The notes beneath the pieces are model-generated. The model had not been told where the DNA came from. It was given only the letters and a program-made list of their open reading frames with translations, and made no database searches. This document shows, in pieces, positions 53,309-62,771 of a DNA stretch of 64,000 nt; position 1 is the stretch's first letter, and each line of letters begins with the position of its first letter. Source of the stretch: Pseudonocardia oceani (lineage in GTDB: Bacteria > Actinomycetota > Actinomycetes > Mycobacteriales > Pseudonocardiaceae); NCBI RefSeq assembly GCF_019263585.2, contig NZ_JADQDF010000001.1, positions 1,178,001 to 1,242,000 of the forward strand. Reading direction: 5' to 3'. The position numbers were made by a program, and so were the translations under genes.

Positions 53309-54666
53309 TCAGCACGATCCTCTCCCTCCTCCTCGGCATCGCCGTCGTCCTCGCCATCACCGCGCTGACCGGCTACTTCGTCGCCCAGGAGTTCGGCTAC
53401 ATGGCCGTCGACCGCTCCCGGCTCAAGGCCCGCGCAGGCGCGGGCGACGCCGGCGCGCAGCGGGCGCTCGGCATCACCGACCGCACCTCGTTCATGCTCT
53501 CGGGCGCGCAGCTCGGCATCACCGTCACCGGCCTGCTGGTCGGGTACGTGGCCGAGCCGCTGATCGGCGAGAGCGTCGGCACCCTGCTGGGCGGCGTGGG
53601 CATCCCGCAGGGCGTCGGCATCGCGATCGGCACGGGCCTGGCCCTGCTGTTCGCGACCGTCGTCCAGATGGTGTTCGGGGAGCTGTTCCCCAAGAACCTC
53701 GCCATCGCGCGCCCGGAGCCCGTGGCCCGCGCGCTCGCGCTGTCCACCGCCATCTACCTGCGCGTGTTCGGCTGGCTCATCCGCATCTTCGACGCGGCCT
53801 CGAACCTGCTGCTCAAGGCGCTGCGGATCGAGCCCGTGCACGACGTCGAGCACTCGGCCACCCCGCGCGACCTGGAGGCGATCGTCGACGAGTCCCGCGA
53901 CAGCGGCGACATCGACGAGGAGCTCTCGGTCCTGCTCGACCGCGTCCTGGACTTCACCGACCGCACGGCCCGCGCCGCGATGATCCCCCGCCCGCGGGTG
54001 GCGTCGGTGCAGGCCGACCAGACGGTGGCCGAGCTCGTCGAGATCATGGCGTCGGGGCACTCCCGGCTGCCGGTGCTCGGCGACGGCGCCGACGACGTGG
54101 TGGGCGTCATCTGCCTGCGCGACGTGCTGGCGCTGGAGGGCCCCGACGGTTATGGGCAGAGCCTCACCGCCATCCGGGTGGCCGACGCCGCCCGCACCCC
54201 TGTCCTCGTGCCCGCGTCCCTGCCGCTGCCCGCGGTGCTGGAGCGGCTGCGCGAGGCCGACGACGAGTTCGCCTGCGTCGTCGACGAGTACGGCGGCCTC
54301 GCCGGCGTCGTCACGATGGAGGACATCGCCGAGGAGCTCATCGGCGAGATCACCGACGAGCACGACCCCGCCGGCCGCGACGCCATCCGCGTCGGTGACG
54401 GCGACTGGACCGTGCCGGGCACGCTCAACATCGACGAGGTCGAGCGCCTCGTCGACGCCGACCTGCCCGACGGCGACTTCCACACCATCGGCGGCCTGGT
54501 CATCGACCACCTGCAGAGGCTGCCGAAGGTCGGCGACACCGTCGTCCTGGAGGCCGACGAGGGGCGGCGGCTGTCCGTCACCGTCGTCACGGTGGAGCGG
54601 CGCGTGCCGGCCACCGTCCGCCTGGCCTTCGTCACGGCCGGCGTCGACGCGGAGGTGCCGGCATGA
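53305..54666 (+). CDS. CNNM/CorC (hemolysin-like) transporter, full form
   Basis: A 453-residue protein: DUF21/CNNM membrane domain of about four helices (residues 1-190), a tandem CBS pair (about 205-325) and a C-terminal CorC_HlyC domain (about 345-440). The family is linked to Mg2+ and divalent cation export; CBS pairs bind Mg-ATP. Family marks are FVAQEFGYMAVDRS, GELFPKNLA and MEDIAEELIGEI. GTG at 53305 is taken as the start; an in-frame GTG at 53278 lies inside the leader hairpin. A short upstream ORF overlaps this start. It is followed by a shorter paralogue with ATGA overlap. Confidence 0.88.
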   Translation: MISTILSLLLGIAVVLAITALTGYFVAQEFGYMAVDRSRLKARAGAGDAGAQRALGITDRTSFMLSGAQLGITVTGLLVGYVAEPLIGESVGTLLGGVGIPQGVGIAIGTGLALLFATVVQMVFGELFPKNLAIARPEPVARALALSTAIYLRVFGWLIRIFDAASNLLLKALRIEPVHDVEHSATPRDLEAIVDESRDSGDIDEELSVLLDRVLDFTDRTARAAMIPRPRVASVQADQTVAELVEIMASGHSRLPVLGDGADDVVGVICLRDVLALEGPDGYGQSLTAIRVADAARTPVLVPASLPLPAVLERLREADDEFACVVDEYGGLAGVVTMEDIAEELIGEITDEHDPAGRDAIRVGDGDWTVPGTLNIDEVERLVDADLPDGDFHTIGGLVIDHLQRLPKVGDTVVLEADEGRRLSVTVVTVERRVPATVRLAFVTAGVDAEVPA

Positions 54667-55661
54667 GTGTCGCCGTCTCCCTCTGGATCACCGTCGCGCT
54701 CGTCGCCCTGAGCGCGTTCTTCGTCGCCATCGAGTTCGCACTGGTGGCGGCCCGCCGCTACCGCCTCGAGGAGGCCGCCGAGACGAGCGCGGCCGCCCGG
54801 GCCGCGCTGAAGAGCGCGAAGGACCTCTCGCTGCTGCTCGCGGGCTCGCAGCTGGGCATCACGCTGTGCGTGCTCGGCCTCGGCGCCGTCAGCAAGCCCG
54901 CCGTGGAGTCGCTGCTGGCCCCGCTGTTCGGGGGTCTGGGCGAGTCGCTGGCGGGCGTGCTGTCGTTCGTGCTGTCGCTCGTCGTCGTCACGTTCCTGCA
55001 CCTCGTGGTGGGTGAGATGGCCCCGAAGTCGTGGGCCATCGCGCACCCCGAGCGCTCGGCCACGCTGCTCGCGCTGCCCATGCGCGGCTTCATGGTCCTC
55101 ACCCGGCCGCTGCTGGTCGCCCTCAACGGCATGGCGAACTGGTGCCTGCGCCGCGTGGGCGTGGAGCCGGTCGACGAGCTCGGCGAGGGCCGCAACCCCG
55201 ACGACCTGCGCGAGCTGGTCGACCACTCGGCCAGCACCGGCGCGCTGGACTCCGACCAGCGCGACCAGATCCTCTCCGCGCTCGACCTCGACCGCGCCCC
55301 GCTGCGCGACATCGTGCGTCCGCGCGCGGAGGTGGCCGGCGTGCCGGCGACCGCCACCGTCGAGCAGATCCGGGAGGCCTCGCGCAAGAGCGGGCACCTG
55401 CGGCTCGTCGTCGGTGACGCGCAGGAGCGCCCGGTCGGCGTCGTGCACGTCCGCGACGCGCTGGCCGGCCCGGCCGGCACCACCGCGGCCGACCTGATGC
55501 GGCCGGTGGCCACCCTGTCCGCCGACACCGCCATCCACGACGCGCTGCGCGCGATGCGCGAGGAGCGCAACCACCTGGCGCTCGTGGAGTCCGACGGCGA
55601 GCTGCTCGGCCTGGTCACGCTGCAGGACCTGCTCGACCGGCTCCTGCCCGCGCCGGCCTGA
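54663..55661 (+). CDS. CNNM/CorC transporter, short form without CorC domain
   Basis: A 332-residue paralogue of the preceding gene. It has the CNNM membrane domain (IEFALVAARRYRLEE, GEMAPKSWAIAHPE) and a CBS pair ending LLGLVTLQDLLDRLL, but no C-terminal CorC_HlyC domain. The ATG overlaps the upstream stop as ATGA, so the two are made together and probably form a heteromer. Paired long and short CNNM genes are usual in actinobacteria. A 12-bp hairpin follows. Confidence 0.9.
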   Translation: MSVAVSLWITVALVALSAFFVAIEFALVAARRYRLEEAAETSAAARAALKSAKDLSLLLAGSQLGITLCVLGLGAVSKPAVESLLAPLFGGLGESLAGVLSFVLSLVVVTFLHLVVGEMAPKSWAIAHPERSATLLALPMRGFMVLTRPLLVALNGMANWCLRRVGVEPVDELGEGRNPDDLRELVDHSASTGALDSDQRDQILSALDLDRAPLRDIVRPRAEVAGVPATATVEQIREASRKSGHLRLVVGDAQERPVGVVHVRDALAGPAGTTAADLMRPVATLSADTAIHDALRAMREERNHLALVESDGELLGLVTLQDLLDRLLPAPA

Positions 55662-55687
55662 GCCACCCGGCTCGAGCCACCCCGGTC

Positions 55688-55715
55688 GGGGGTGCCGCGG
55701 ACTCGCGGCACCCCC
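55688..55715 (+). terminator. 12-bp perfect hairpin after the CNNM pair
   Basis: GGGGGTGCCGCG (55688-55699) pairs with CGCGGCACCCCC (55704-55715) around a GACT loop, 26 bp after the stop. Confidence 0.75.
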
Positions 55716-55726
55716 GCCGGCGGCCC

Positions 55727-55732
55727 TACGAT
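55727..55732 (+). promoter_or_regulatory. -10 box of leaderless small-protein gene
   Basis: TACGAT, 6 nt before the ATG at 55739. Confidence 0.5.
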
Positions 55733-55738
55733 GCCGCG

Positions 55739-55939
55739 ATGACCGCACCGACCCTGCGACCGGCCGAGCTCGACGACACCGCGCTGGCGAAGGTCCGCGC
55801 ACTGGAGTCACAGCTCGGCGTGCCCCTCGTCGCGTACGCCCCGCAGACCCCCTACGCCCCGCTCACCGACGCGCAGGTCGCGGAGCTGCAGCGGGCGGAG
55901 GCGGAGCTGGGCGTCCAGCTCCTCGCCTACCGCCCCTGA
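55739..55939 (+). CDS. small conserved-looking protein, 66 residues
   Basis: A 66-residue soluble protein with two related halves: LAKVRALESQLGVPLVAYAP at about 16-35 and VAELQRAEAELGVQLLAYRP at about 47-66. This internal duplication, a clear -10 box at leaderless spacing and a terminator just upstream support a real gene. The family is not recognised. The helix-strand repeats suggest a small binding or regulatory protein. It is convergent with glyS. Confidence 0.7.
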   Translation: MTAPTLRPAELDDTALAKVRALESQLGVPLVAYAPQTPYAPLTDAQVAELQRAEAELGVQLLAYRP

Positions 55940-55962
55940 CGCGCTCGTCCGGACGGACCCGC

Positions 55963-57360
<1,398 letters not shown>

Positions 57361-57482
57361 GGGGTTGTACTCCTGGACTGCGGGGACGAACGGAAGGGTC
57401 CAGCGTAGCGACCTCCCCCGACCGGCCTCCCCGCCCCACCAGCGCCGGACCCTCCCACGCGCTGTCCGGCTCCCCGCGCGCC

Positions 57483-57577
57483 CTGCGTGCTCCCGCGCGG
57501 CCTGGGTGCTCCCGCGCGGCCTGCGTGCTCCCGCGCGGCCTGCGTGCTCCCGCGCGGCCTGCGTGCTCCCGCGCGGC
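57483..57577. repeat. five tandem copies of a 19-bp GC-rich unit
   Basis: The unit CTGCGTGCTCCCGCGCGGC is present at 57483-57501, 57502-57520 (one change), 57521-57539, 57540-57558 and 57559-57577. The last copy forms the left arm of the adjoining hairpin. Confidence 0.95.
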
Positions 57578-57596
57578 CCCGGGGGCGCGCGGGAGC
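57565..57596 (-). terminator. hairpin at the end of the tandem repeats
   Basis: GCTCCCGCGCG (57565-57575) pairs with CGCGCGGGAGC (57586-57596); the loop is itself C4G-rich. It probably ends the DUF559-like gene (stop at 57618). Any upstream repeat unit could serve as an alternative arm. Confidence 0.6.
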
Positions 57597-57617
57597 CGGG
57601 AACGCGCGCGGGACGGG

Positions 57618-58529
57618 TCAGACGGTGCCGAACGCACGGCGGATCCTGCGGTCGACGGCGTCGAACGGCCGGATCTCGGCCCAGGTCCAGCGCACCACGC
57701 CGCGGGCGACCTCGCGCAGCGCGTCCTCCCGCACCTTCTCCGCGAACACGACGTCGCCCGCGCTCTGCCCCGGCCGCAGCAGGCGGCCGTACTTCACGAG
57801 CCCGTCGAACTCCCCGACCACGCCCTGCTCGGGCCACCAGAAGTCGACGCGCCCCAGCGCGATGCCGTCGGCCGAGTGCAGCGGAACCTGCAGCACCGGC
57901 GCCGGCAACCCGGCCAGCGCCACGGCCACCCGGCTCCGCGACTCCCCCGGGCTCTCCGCGCGCCCGTCGGCGAAGGCCAGGACCCGCAGGGCCGCCGCCG
58001 TGCCGCAGCGGCGGCCGGGGCGCCCGACGGCGGCCGCGAGCGAGGCCGGCGTCACCAGCCCGCGGTGCAGGGCGTCGTCCGCGACGACCACGGCGTGCTC
58101 GAACGGCAGCGTCCGCGCGAGCGCGGCGACCGTCACGGCCGCCGACGTCACCGCGATCCCGTCGACCGTCACGACCTCGTCGGCGTCCAGGGGTGCGACG
58201 TGCAGGTGCAGCTGCGCGCTGCGCCGGCCGCCGGACCGGCCTTCGCGGCTGACGTGCACCCGCGACAGCGGCACGTCCCACAGCGCGATCCCGTGCAGGA
58301 CCGCGGCGGAGGCGTGGCTCACCACGGCGCCCTCGCCCAGCTGCTCGACCGCCGCCCGCACCGCGAGGGCGTGCCGGTCCTCGGGCCGCCGCAGCCGCTC
58401 GTCGCCGGGCTCGACGTACGCGCCGCGCCGCACGGACACCAGGCCGCGGCTGCCGCACAGCCGCCGGACCTCGTCGTCGCTGTAGCCGTGCGCAAGGAGC
58501 TGCGACCGCAGCACAGGTGGGCGTCCCAT
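57618..58529 (-). CDS. AbiEi-like antitoxin-domain / DUF559-type protein
   Basis: A 303-residue protein. The N-terminal winged-helix part ([14 protein letters not shown], then [11 protein letters not shown]) resembles AbiEi-type antitoxin domains, and [14 protein letters not shown] follows. The C-terminal third, [24 protein letters not shown], has the D..W...G...E.DG..K pattern of the Vsr/DUF559 endonuclease-like fold. Such fusions are abundant in actinobacteria and their function is unproved. No AbiEii toxin gene is adjacent. It sits between two arrays of GC-rich inverted repeats. ATG at 58529. Confidence 0.82.
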   Translation of the reverse strand: MGRPPVLRSQLLAHGYSDDEVRRLCGSRGLVSVRRGAYVEPGDERLRRPEDRHALAVRAAVEQLGEGAVVSHASAAVLHGIALWDVPLSRVHVSREGRSGGRRSAQLHLHVAPLDADEVVTVDGIAVTSAAVTVAALARTLPFEHAVVVADDALHRGLVTPASLAAAVGRPGRRCGTAAALRVLAFADGRAESPGESRSRVAVALAGLPAPVLQVPLHSADGIALGRVDFWWPEQGVVGEFDGLVKYGRLLRPGQSAGDVVFAEKVREDALREVARGVVRWTWAEIRPFDAVDRRIRRAFGTV

Positions 58530-59007
58530 GACCACGAGGATCCGGGGAGCGGACCCACCGCGACACCCCCTCCGCCCGACCTGTGGACAACTCCCCCGCC
58601 GCATCCACTCGCTCCCGCACGCGTTCCGGGCTCCCGCGCACCGAACCAGCTCCCGCGTGCCCCCGGGACCGCGCGGGAGCAGGAAACGCGCGCGGCAACC
58701 GAGAACGCGCGCGGGAGCGTCACACAAGCCGGAACCAGAGCCCAGCCGCCTGTGGACAAGGCGCCCGCCCGGTCCTGCGCGCTCTCCGGCTCCCGCTTGC
58801 GTTCCACGCTCCCGCGCGCGTTCTGGGCTCCTGCGCGCCGAACCTGCTCCCGCGCGCCCCCGGGACCGCGCGGGAGCAGGAAACCCGCGCGGCAACCGTG
58901 AACGCGCGCGGGAGCGGCGTCACCGCGCGCCCAGGAACCGCGGCCCGGCAACCGCAGGCGGGCGGGGGCCGGCCGGGCGCGGCCGGGCGCGGGCGGGCGC
59001 GCGGGCG
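58530..59007. repeat. gene-free interval with two direct copies of a multi-arm inverted repeat
   Basis: This 478-bp interval has no supported gene. Copies lie at 58611-58719 and 58789-58916, offset by 178 bp. Each contains several left arms of the form GCTCCCGCGCG... and right arms CGCGCGGGAGC and GAACGCGCGCGGGAGC. In the second copy 58808-58823 pairs perfectly with 58900-58915. Before each copy is TGTGGACAA (58582-58590, 58751-58759). Confidence 0.85.
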
Positions 59008-59334
59008 TCAGGCCAGCAGGCTCGGGTACTCCACCGTCGACCCACCCACCCCGTCGACCAGGGTCTCGTAGGTGGCGGGCTCGTCGGCCAGCGCCTCGGA
59101 CAGCAGCGGCACCACGTGCTCCCGCACCGGGAACGGGGAGAGCGCACGGCGGTAGGCGTCGACCCCGGTGAAGCGGACCGACAGCACCCAGCGCCCCGGG
59201 TCGTCGACGGCGCGGCCGAGCTGCCCGCCCAGCGCGCCCTCGGCGGCCGTCAGCAGCTCCAGGGCGCGGGTGCCGCGGGAGAGGAAGGCGGGGGCGTCGG
59301 CGGGGTCGACGGCGAAGCGACACAGGAGCAGCAC
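59008..59334 (-). CDS. antibiotic biosynthesis monooxygenase (ABM) domain protein
   Basis: A 108-residue dimeric alpha/beta barrel protein. The pattern LLLCRFAVDPADAPAFLSR, then ALGGQLGRAVDDPGRWVLSVRF and VREHVVPLL fits the ABM fold, which includes small monooxygenases and heme-degrading enzymes. No catalytic residue set is clear, so the activity is open. The GTG at 59334 lies 7 nt after TACGTT. It is divergent from the SmtB-like regulator. Confidence 0.75.
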   Translation of the reverse strand: MLLLCRFAVDPADAPAFLSRGTRALELLTAAEGALGGQLGRAVDDPGRWVLSVRFTGVDAYRRALSPFPVREHVVPLLSEALADEPATYETLVDGVGGSTVEYPSLLA

Positions 59335-59341
59335 GACCCGG

Positions 59342-59347
59342 AACGTA
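59342..59347 (-). promoter_or_regulatory. -10 box of leaderless ABM gene promoter
   Basis: TACGTT on the minus strand, 7 nt before the GTG at 59334. Confidence 0.5.
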
Positions 59348-59377
59348 GCGCGGGCCTACCATGGGGGCGCGGCCGAC

Positions 59378-59394
59378 ATCGATACTCGATACCG
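59378..59394. promoter_or_regulatory. candidate operator/promoter of the smtB-zur operon
   Basis: ATCGATACTCGATACCG contains a repeated CGATAC half site within the only short AT-richer stretch ahead of the operon. GATACT or GATACC could be the -10. Binding by the SmtB-like protein is inferred from position only. Confidence 0.35.
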
Positions 59395-59423
59395 ACTGGC
59401 GGGCCGCAGGATGGGGAACACCG

Positions 59424-59771
59424 ATGTCGATCGTGGCCGAGGACTCCGCGCACGAGGCCGGGCGGGCCGCGCCCGCTCCCGTGCGCACGCCACGCACGCT
59501 GGAGGCCGCGGGCGACCTGCTGCGCGCGCTCGCCGCGCCGGTGCGGATCGCGATCGTGCTGCAGCTGCGCGAGTCGCCGCGCTGCGTGCACGACCTCGTC
59601 GACGCCCTCGGCGTCACCCAGCCCCTGATCAGCCAGCACCTGCGCGTGCTGAAGTCCGCCGGGGTCGTGCACGGCGAGCGGCACGGCCGCGAGGTCGTCT
59701 ACGCGCTGGTCGACGACCACCTCGCCCACATCGTCGTCGACGCCGTGGCGCACGCGGAGGAGGGCCGGTGA
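59424..59771 (+). CDS. ArsR/SmtB family zinc-sensing repressor
   Basis: A 115-residue winged-helix repressor. The HTH is TQPLISQHLRVLKSAG near residues 65-80. Helix 5 carries D97-x-H99-x10-H110-x2-E113 (DDHLAHIVVDAVAHAEE), the same D-H-H-E set as the alpha5 zinc site of SmtB; the alpha3 CVC metal site is absent, with only CVHD. It overlaps zur by GTGA. This pair is equivalent to mycobacterial Rv2358-zur, in which the SmtB-like protein represses the operon when zinc is low. ATG at 59424 gives the usual length; an in-frame ATG at 59361 is less likely. Confidence 0.92.
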   Translation: MSIVAEDSAHEAGRAAPAPVRTPRTLEAAGDLLRALAAPVRIAIVLQLRESPRCVHDLVDALGVTQPLISQHLRVLKSAGVVHGERHGREVVYALVDDHLAHIVVDAVAHAEEGR

Positions 59772-60196
59772 CCCAGCCGACCGCCCAGCACGGCCCCGCG
59801 ACGCGCGTCCTGCGCGCCACCCGCCAGCGCGCCGCCGTGTCGGCCCTGCTCGACCGGCTCGACGACTTCCGCTCCGCGCAGGAGATCCACGAGGAGCTGC
59901 GCCGCACGGGCGACGGCATCGGCCTGACGACGGTCTACCGGACGCTGCAGAACCTGGCCGACGCCGGCGAGGTCGACGTCCTGCGCACGGGTTCGGGCGA
60001 GGCGGTGTACCGGCGCTGCGAGTCCGCGCACCACCACCACCACCTCGTCTGCCGGCGCTGCGGCGCGACCGTGGAGATCGAGGGGCCCGACGTCGAGAGC
60101 TGGGCCCAGCGCGTCGCCGAGCAGCACGGCTTCTCCGAGCTCAGCCACACCGCGGAGATCTTCGGGCTGTGCCGGGAGTGCTCGGCGAAGGTGTGA
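59768..60196 (+). CDS. zur: Fur family zinc uptake regulator
   Basis: A 142-residue Fur-family repressor. The winged helix has TRQRAAVSALLDRL and GLTTVYRTLQNLADAGEVD; metal ligands are in HHHHHLVCRRCG near residue 96 and LCRECS near the end, which form the two C-x-x-C structural zinc site and the regulatory site. Co-transcription with an SmtB-like gene marks it as Zur (FurB) rather than Fur. The GTG at 59768 overlaps the upstream stop. Confidence 0.94.
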   Translation: MTQPTAQHGPATRVLRATRQRAAVSALLDRLDDFRSAQEIHEELRRTGDGIGLTTVYRTLQNLADAGEVDVLRTGSGEAVYRRCESAHHHHHLVCRRCGATVEIEGPDVESWAQRVAEQHGFSELSHTAEIFGLCRECSAKV

Positions 60197-60296
60197 GACC
60201 TGCGTCTCAGACTGAGTCATCGGGATCAGCGGGACGGCGTTAACGTCCGGCTCCTGCACGGTCGATGTCGCAGGTGGAAGCAAGGAGACGCCCCCC

Positions 60297-60953
60297 ATGA
60301 GTGAGCCCGGAACCAACGGCGACGAGGCCGCTGCGGACGAGACGAACGGGGCTTCCCCGAACGCGGTCCGCAAGCTCGACGCCCCCGAGTCCGAGGAGCT
60401 CGCGCAGCTGGCGGCGGTCTTCGAGGATCTCCAGTACGTGCTGCGCTGTTGCGAGCACCTCGTCACCGCGCTCGCCGCGCCCGACGCCGGGCCCGTCCAG
60501 GTCGCCACCGACGACGCGCTGGTCGAGGCGCTGTGGACCGGTGCGCTGATCGGTTACGTCCGCTGCTTCTCCGCCCGCATCGGCATCCTCTCCGACGACG
60601 ACGTCAAGGAGCTGGAGCTGCCCGGCACCGAGATCACCGCGGCCGACTTCCACGCCATGCTCAAGAAGCTGCGCGACCACTACGCGTCGCGGCACGTCAA
60701 CCCGCGCGAGGCGTTCACGATCGGCGCGGCGCAGGCCAACGACGGCTCGCTGATGGGGGTCGCGGTCGTCTCGGCGCCGCGCCCGATCGTCGACGACACC
60801 ACCGTGCGCCTGCTCGGCCGCATCGCCTACTCGCTCTCGGGCTACATCGACGGCCGCATGCAGGAGGCGCAGAACAAGGTGCTCGGCGTCGCCCGCGACA
60901 TGAGCACGCTGCAGCTCAGCTCGCTGCCGCTCGTGCACCTGGCCGAGGTCTAG
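60297..60953 (+). CDS. conserved hypothetical protein
   Basis: A 218-residue protein with an acidic disordered N-terminus (about 1-30), a helical block with LQYVLRCCEHLVTAL (about 45-59), the motif KKLRDHYASRHVNPREAF near 122-139 and a final helical part. No family is recognised and no catalytic motif is evident. The ATG follows AAGGAGA. A GTTAAC-containing promoter-like sequence lies about 55 nt upstream. It follows zur after 100 bp and is convergent with the next gene. Confidence 0.75.
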   Translation: MSEPGTNGDEAAADETNGASPNAVRKLDAPESEELAQLAAVFEDLQYVLRCCEHLVTALAAPDAGPVQVATDDALVEALWTGALIGYVRCFSARIGILSDDDVKELELPGTEITAADFHAMLKKLRDHYASRHVNPREAFTIGAAQANDGSLMGVAVVSAPRPIVDDTTVRLLGRIAYSLSGYIDGRMQEAQNKVLGVARDMSTLQLSSLPLVHLAEV

Positions 60954-60960
60954 TCCCCTC

Positions 60961-61344
60961 TCAGGAGCCCACCAGCTCCGCCCGCAGGCCGGACGCGCTG
61001 CTCACGACGAGCATGAGCAGCGTGCCCATCGCCTTCTCCTCCAGCCCGCTGGCCGGGAACGCGTAGCGCAGGGTGACGTCCCAGCCGTGCTCGCCGCGGA
61101 TGACCTTCGGCGTGCCGAACAGCCCCTCCCCCGCCCCGAGCGCGATGCGGGTGGGGACGTCCTGCTCCAGGGGCAGGTCCCAGGCCACGACGCACATGAG
61201 GTTGAGGACGGGCAGTCCCTCCTCCAGGTCCATGCCCTGCACCACGCACAGCACGCCGCCGTGGGCGAAGGTGAGCGAGCCGTCGTCGTCGACGGTGACG
61301 TCGTGGTAGTTCTCCAGCGCCTTCTGCGCGACGGCGAGGCTCAT
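60961..61344 (-). CDS. small conserved hypothetical protein coupled to uppS
   Basis: A 127-residue mixed alpha/beta protein ([20 protein letters not shown], then [20 protein letters not shown]). The pattern is reminiscent of YbjN or secretion-chaperone-like folds, but similarity is too weak to name it. The ATG at 61344 overlaps the uppS stop as ATGA, so it is translated with the undecaprenyl/decaprenyl synthase. Its job may relate to that enzyme or to the same stress condition. Confidence 0.72.
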   Translation of the reverse strand: MSLAVAQKALENYHDVTVDDDGSLTFAHGGVLCVVQGMDLEEGLPVLNLMCVVAWDLPLEQDVPTRIALGAGEGLFGTPKVIRGEHGWDVTLRYAFPASGLEEKAMGTLLMLVVSSASGLRAELVGS

Positions 61345-62120
61345 GATGCGGACTCCGGGGTGTCGAGCGCGCCGCCGAAGCGGCGGTCGCGCCGGGCGTA
61401 GATCTCGACGGCCTGCCAGAGGTGGCGGCGGTCGAAGTCGGGGAACAGGGTGTCGAGGAAGACCATCTCGGCGTAGGCCGACTGCCAGAGCAGGAAGTTC
61501 GACGTCCGCTGCTCCCCCGAGCTGCGCACGAACAGGTCGACGTCGGGCATGTCGGGCTCGTCGAGGTACCGCGCGATCGTGCGCTCGTCGATCTTGCCGG
61601 GCATGATGCGGCCGTCGGCGACCTGCTGCGCGATCTGGCGCACCGCGTCGGCGATCTCGGCGCGGCCGCCGTAGTTGACGCACATCGTCAGCGTGAGGAC
61701 GTCGTTGTCGCGCGTCTTCTCCTCCGCGACCTCCAGCTCGCGGATGACGCTGCGCCACAGCCGCGGGCGCCGCCCGGCCCAGCGGACGCGCACGCCGTGC
61801 TCGTGCATCTCGTCGACGCGGCGGCGGATGACGTCGCGGTTGAAGCCCATGAGGAAGCGCACCTCGTCGGGACTGCGCTTCCAGTTCTCCGTGGAGAAGG
61901 CGTAGGCCGACAGCCAGTGCACCCCGACGTCGATGCAGCCCCACGCGACGTCCATGAGCGACGCCTCGCCGCGGCGGTGCCCCTCGATCCGCGGCAGCCC
62001 GCGCGCGTTGGCCCAGCGGCCGTTGCCGTCCATCACCAGGGCGACGTGGTTCGGCACGAGCTCGCGCGGGATCGCCGGGGGGCGCGCGCCCGTCGGGTGC
62101 TGCGGCGGGGGTGAGACCAC
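61341..62120 (-). CDS. uppS: cis-prenyltransferase (long-chain polyprenyl diphosphate synthase)
   Basis: A 259-residue UPP-synthase family enzyme that builds the polyprenyl carrier for cell wall synthesis (decaprenyl in many actinobacteria). Signatures are [13 protein letters not shown] near residue 24 with the catalytic Asp, [18 protein letters not shown], and [19 protein letters not shown] near 203. The GTG at 62120 lies 7 nt after TAGGGT. The next gene overlaps by ATGA. Position beside recO matches Rv2361c. Confidence 0.95.
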   Translation of the reverse strand: MVSPPPQHPTGARPPAIPRELVPNHVALVMDGNGRWANARGLPRIEGHRRGEASLMDVAWGCIDVGVHWLSAYAFSTENWKRSPDEVRFLMGFNRDVIRRRVDEMHEHGVRVRWAGRRPRLWRSVIRELEVAEEKTRDNDVLTLTMCVNYGGRAEIADAVRQIAQQVADGRIMPGKIDERTIARYLDEPDMPDVDLFVRSSGEQRTSNFLLWQSAYAEMVFLDTLFPDFDRRHLWQAVEIYARRDRRFGGALDTPESAS

Positions 62121-62127
62121 GACCCGC

Positions 62128-62133
62128 ACCCTA
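62128..62133 (-). promoter_or_regulatory. -10 box of leaderless uppS promoter
   Basis: TAGGGT on the minus strand, 7 nt before the GTG at 62120. Confidence 0.5.
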
Positions 62134-62140
62134 CGGAGGG

Positions 62141-62146
62141 GATACT
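62141..62146 (+). promoter_or_regulatory. -10 box of leaderless methyltransferase promoter
   Basis: GATACT, 7 nt before the GTG at 62154. The two divergent -10 boxes are only 7 bp apart. Confidence 0.5.
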
Positions 62147-62153
62147 CCTCGGC

Positions 62154-62771
62154 GTGCAGGAGCACTACTTCACGTCGACCCCCTCGACACCCAGCCGTCC
62201 GGATTCGGTCCGCGTCGTGCTGCCCGACGTCGACCTGACGCTGGCCACCGACAGCGGCGTCTTCTCCGGCTCCCGGCTCGACCGCGGCACGCGCATCCTG
62301 CTCGAGCACGCCCCGCTGCCGCCCCGGCGCGGCCCGCTGCTCGACCTGGGCTGCGGCTACGGCCCCATCGCGATCACGCTGGCCACGCGGCGCCGGCGGC
62401 TGCCGGTGTGGGCCGTCGACGTCAACGACCGCGCGCTCGACCTCACCCGCACCAACGCCGCCGCCCTGGGCAACGTCACCGTCGCCCGCCCCGACGATGT
62501 CCCCGACGACGTCGCGTTCGCCGGCATCTACTCCAACCCCCCGATCCGCTCGGGCAAGGGCGTGCTGCACGGGATGATGGAGCGCTGGCTGCCGCGCCTG
62601 GCGCCCGAGGGCCGCGCGTACCTCGTCGTGCACAAGCACCTGGGGTCCGACTCGTTCGCCGACTGGCTCACCGGCCGCGGCTGGCCCACCACCCGCCTGA
62701 CGTCCGTGCAGGGCTACCGCATCCTGGAGGTGTCGTGCAGCAGCTCGGAGGCACCGCGCTCAAGCGCCTGA
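62154..62771 (+). CDS. class I SAM methyltransferase (RsmC/small-subunit type)
   Basis: A 205-residue methyltransferase. It has [13 protein letters not shown] near residue 62 (motif I) and [10 protein letters not shown] near 124, the NPP(F/I)xxG motif of the RsmC/RlmG group that modify guanine in rRNA. The N-terminal [14 protein letters not shown] and GVFSGSRLD also fit. The target base is unknown. The GTG is probably leaderless. The gene overlaps the next by about 37 bp in another frame. Confidence 0.88.
   Translation: MQEHYFTSTPSTPSRPDSVRVVLPDVDLTLATDSGVFSGSRLDRGTRILLEHAPLPPRRGPLLDLGCGYGPIAITLATRRRRLPVWAVDVNDRALDLTRTNAAALGNVTVARPDDVPDDVAFAGIYSNPPIRSGKGVLHGMMERWLPRLAPEGRAYLVVHKHLGSDSFADWLTGRGWPTTRLTSVQGYRILEVSCSSSEAPRSSA

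Noticed and set aside
57361..57480. A T-box leader before glyS, or before proS at 35910.
   Set aside because: No specifier loop or T-box sequence is seen, and proS appears leaderless.
57483..57577. Five tandem repeats as a possible CRISPR array.
   Set aside because: The 19-bp units directly abut without spacers, and no cas gene is near. They form terminator arms instead.
57618..58529. A type IV toxin-antitoxin locus.
   Set aside because: Only the AbiEi-like domain protein is present. No nucleotidyltransferase toxin gene lies beside it.
58582..58759. Two TGTGGACAA words as a replication origin.
   Set aside because: Only two DnaA-like boxes are present, with no AT-rich region and no dnaA or dnaN. 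The words belong to a duplicated repeat.
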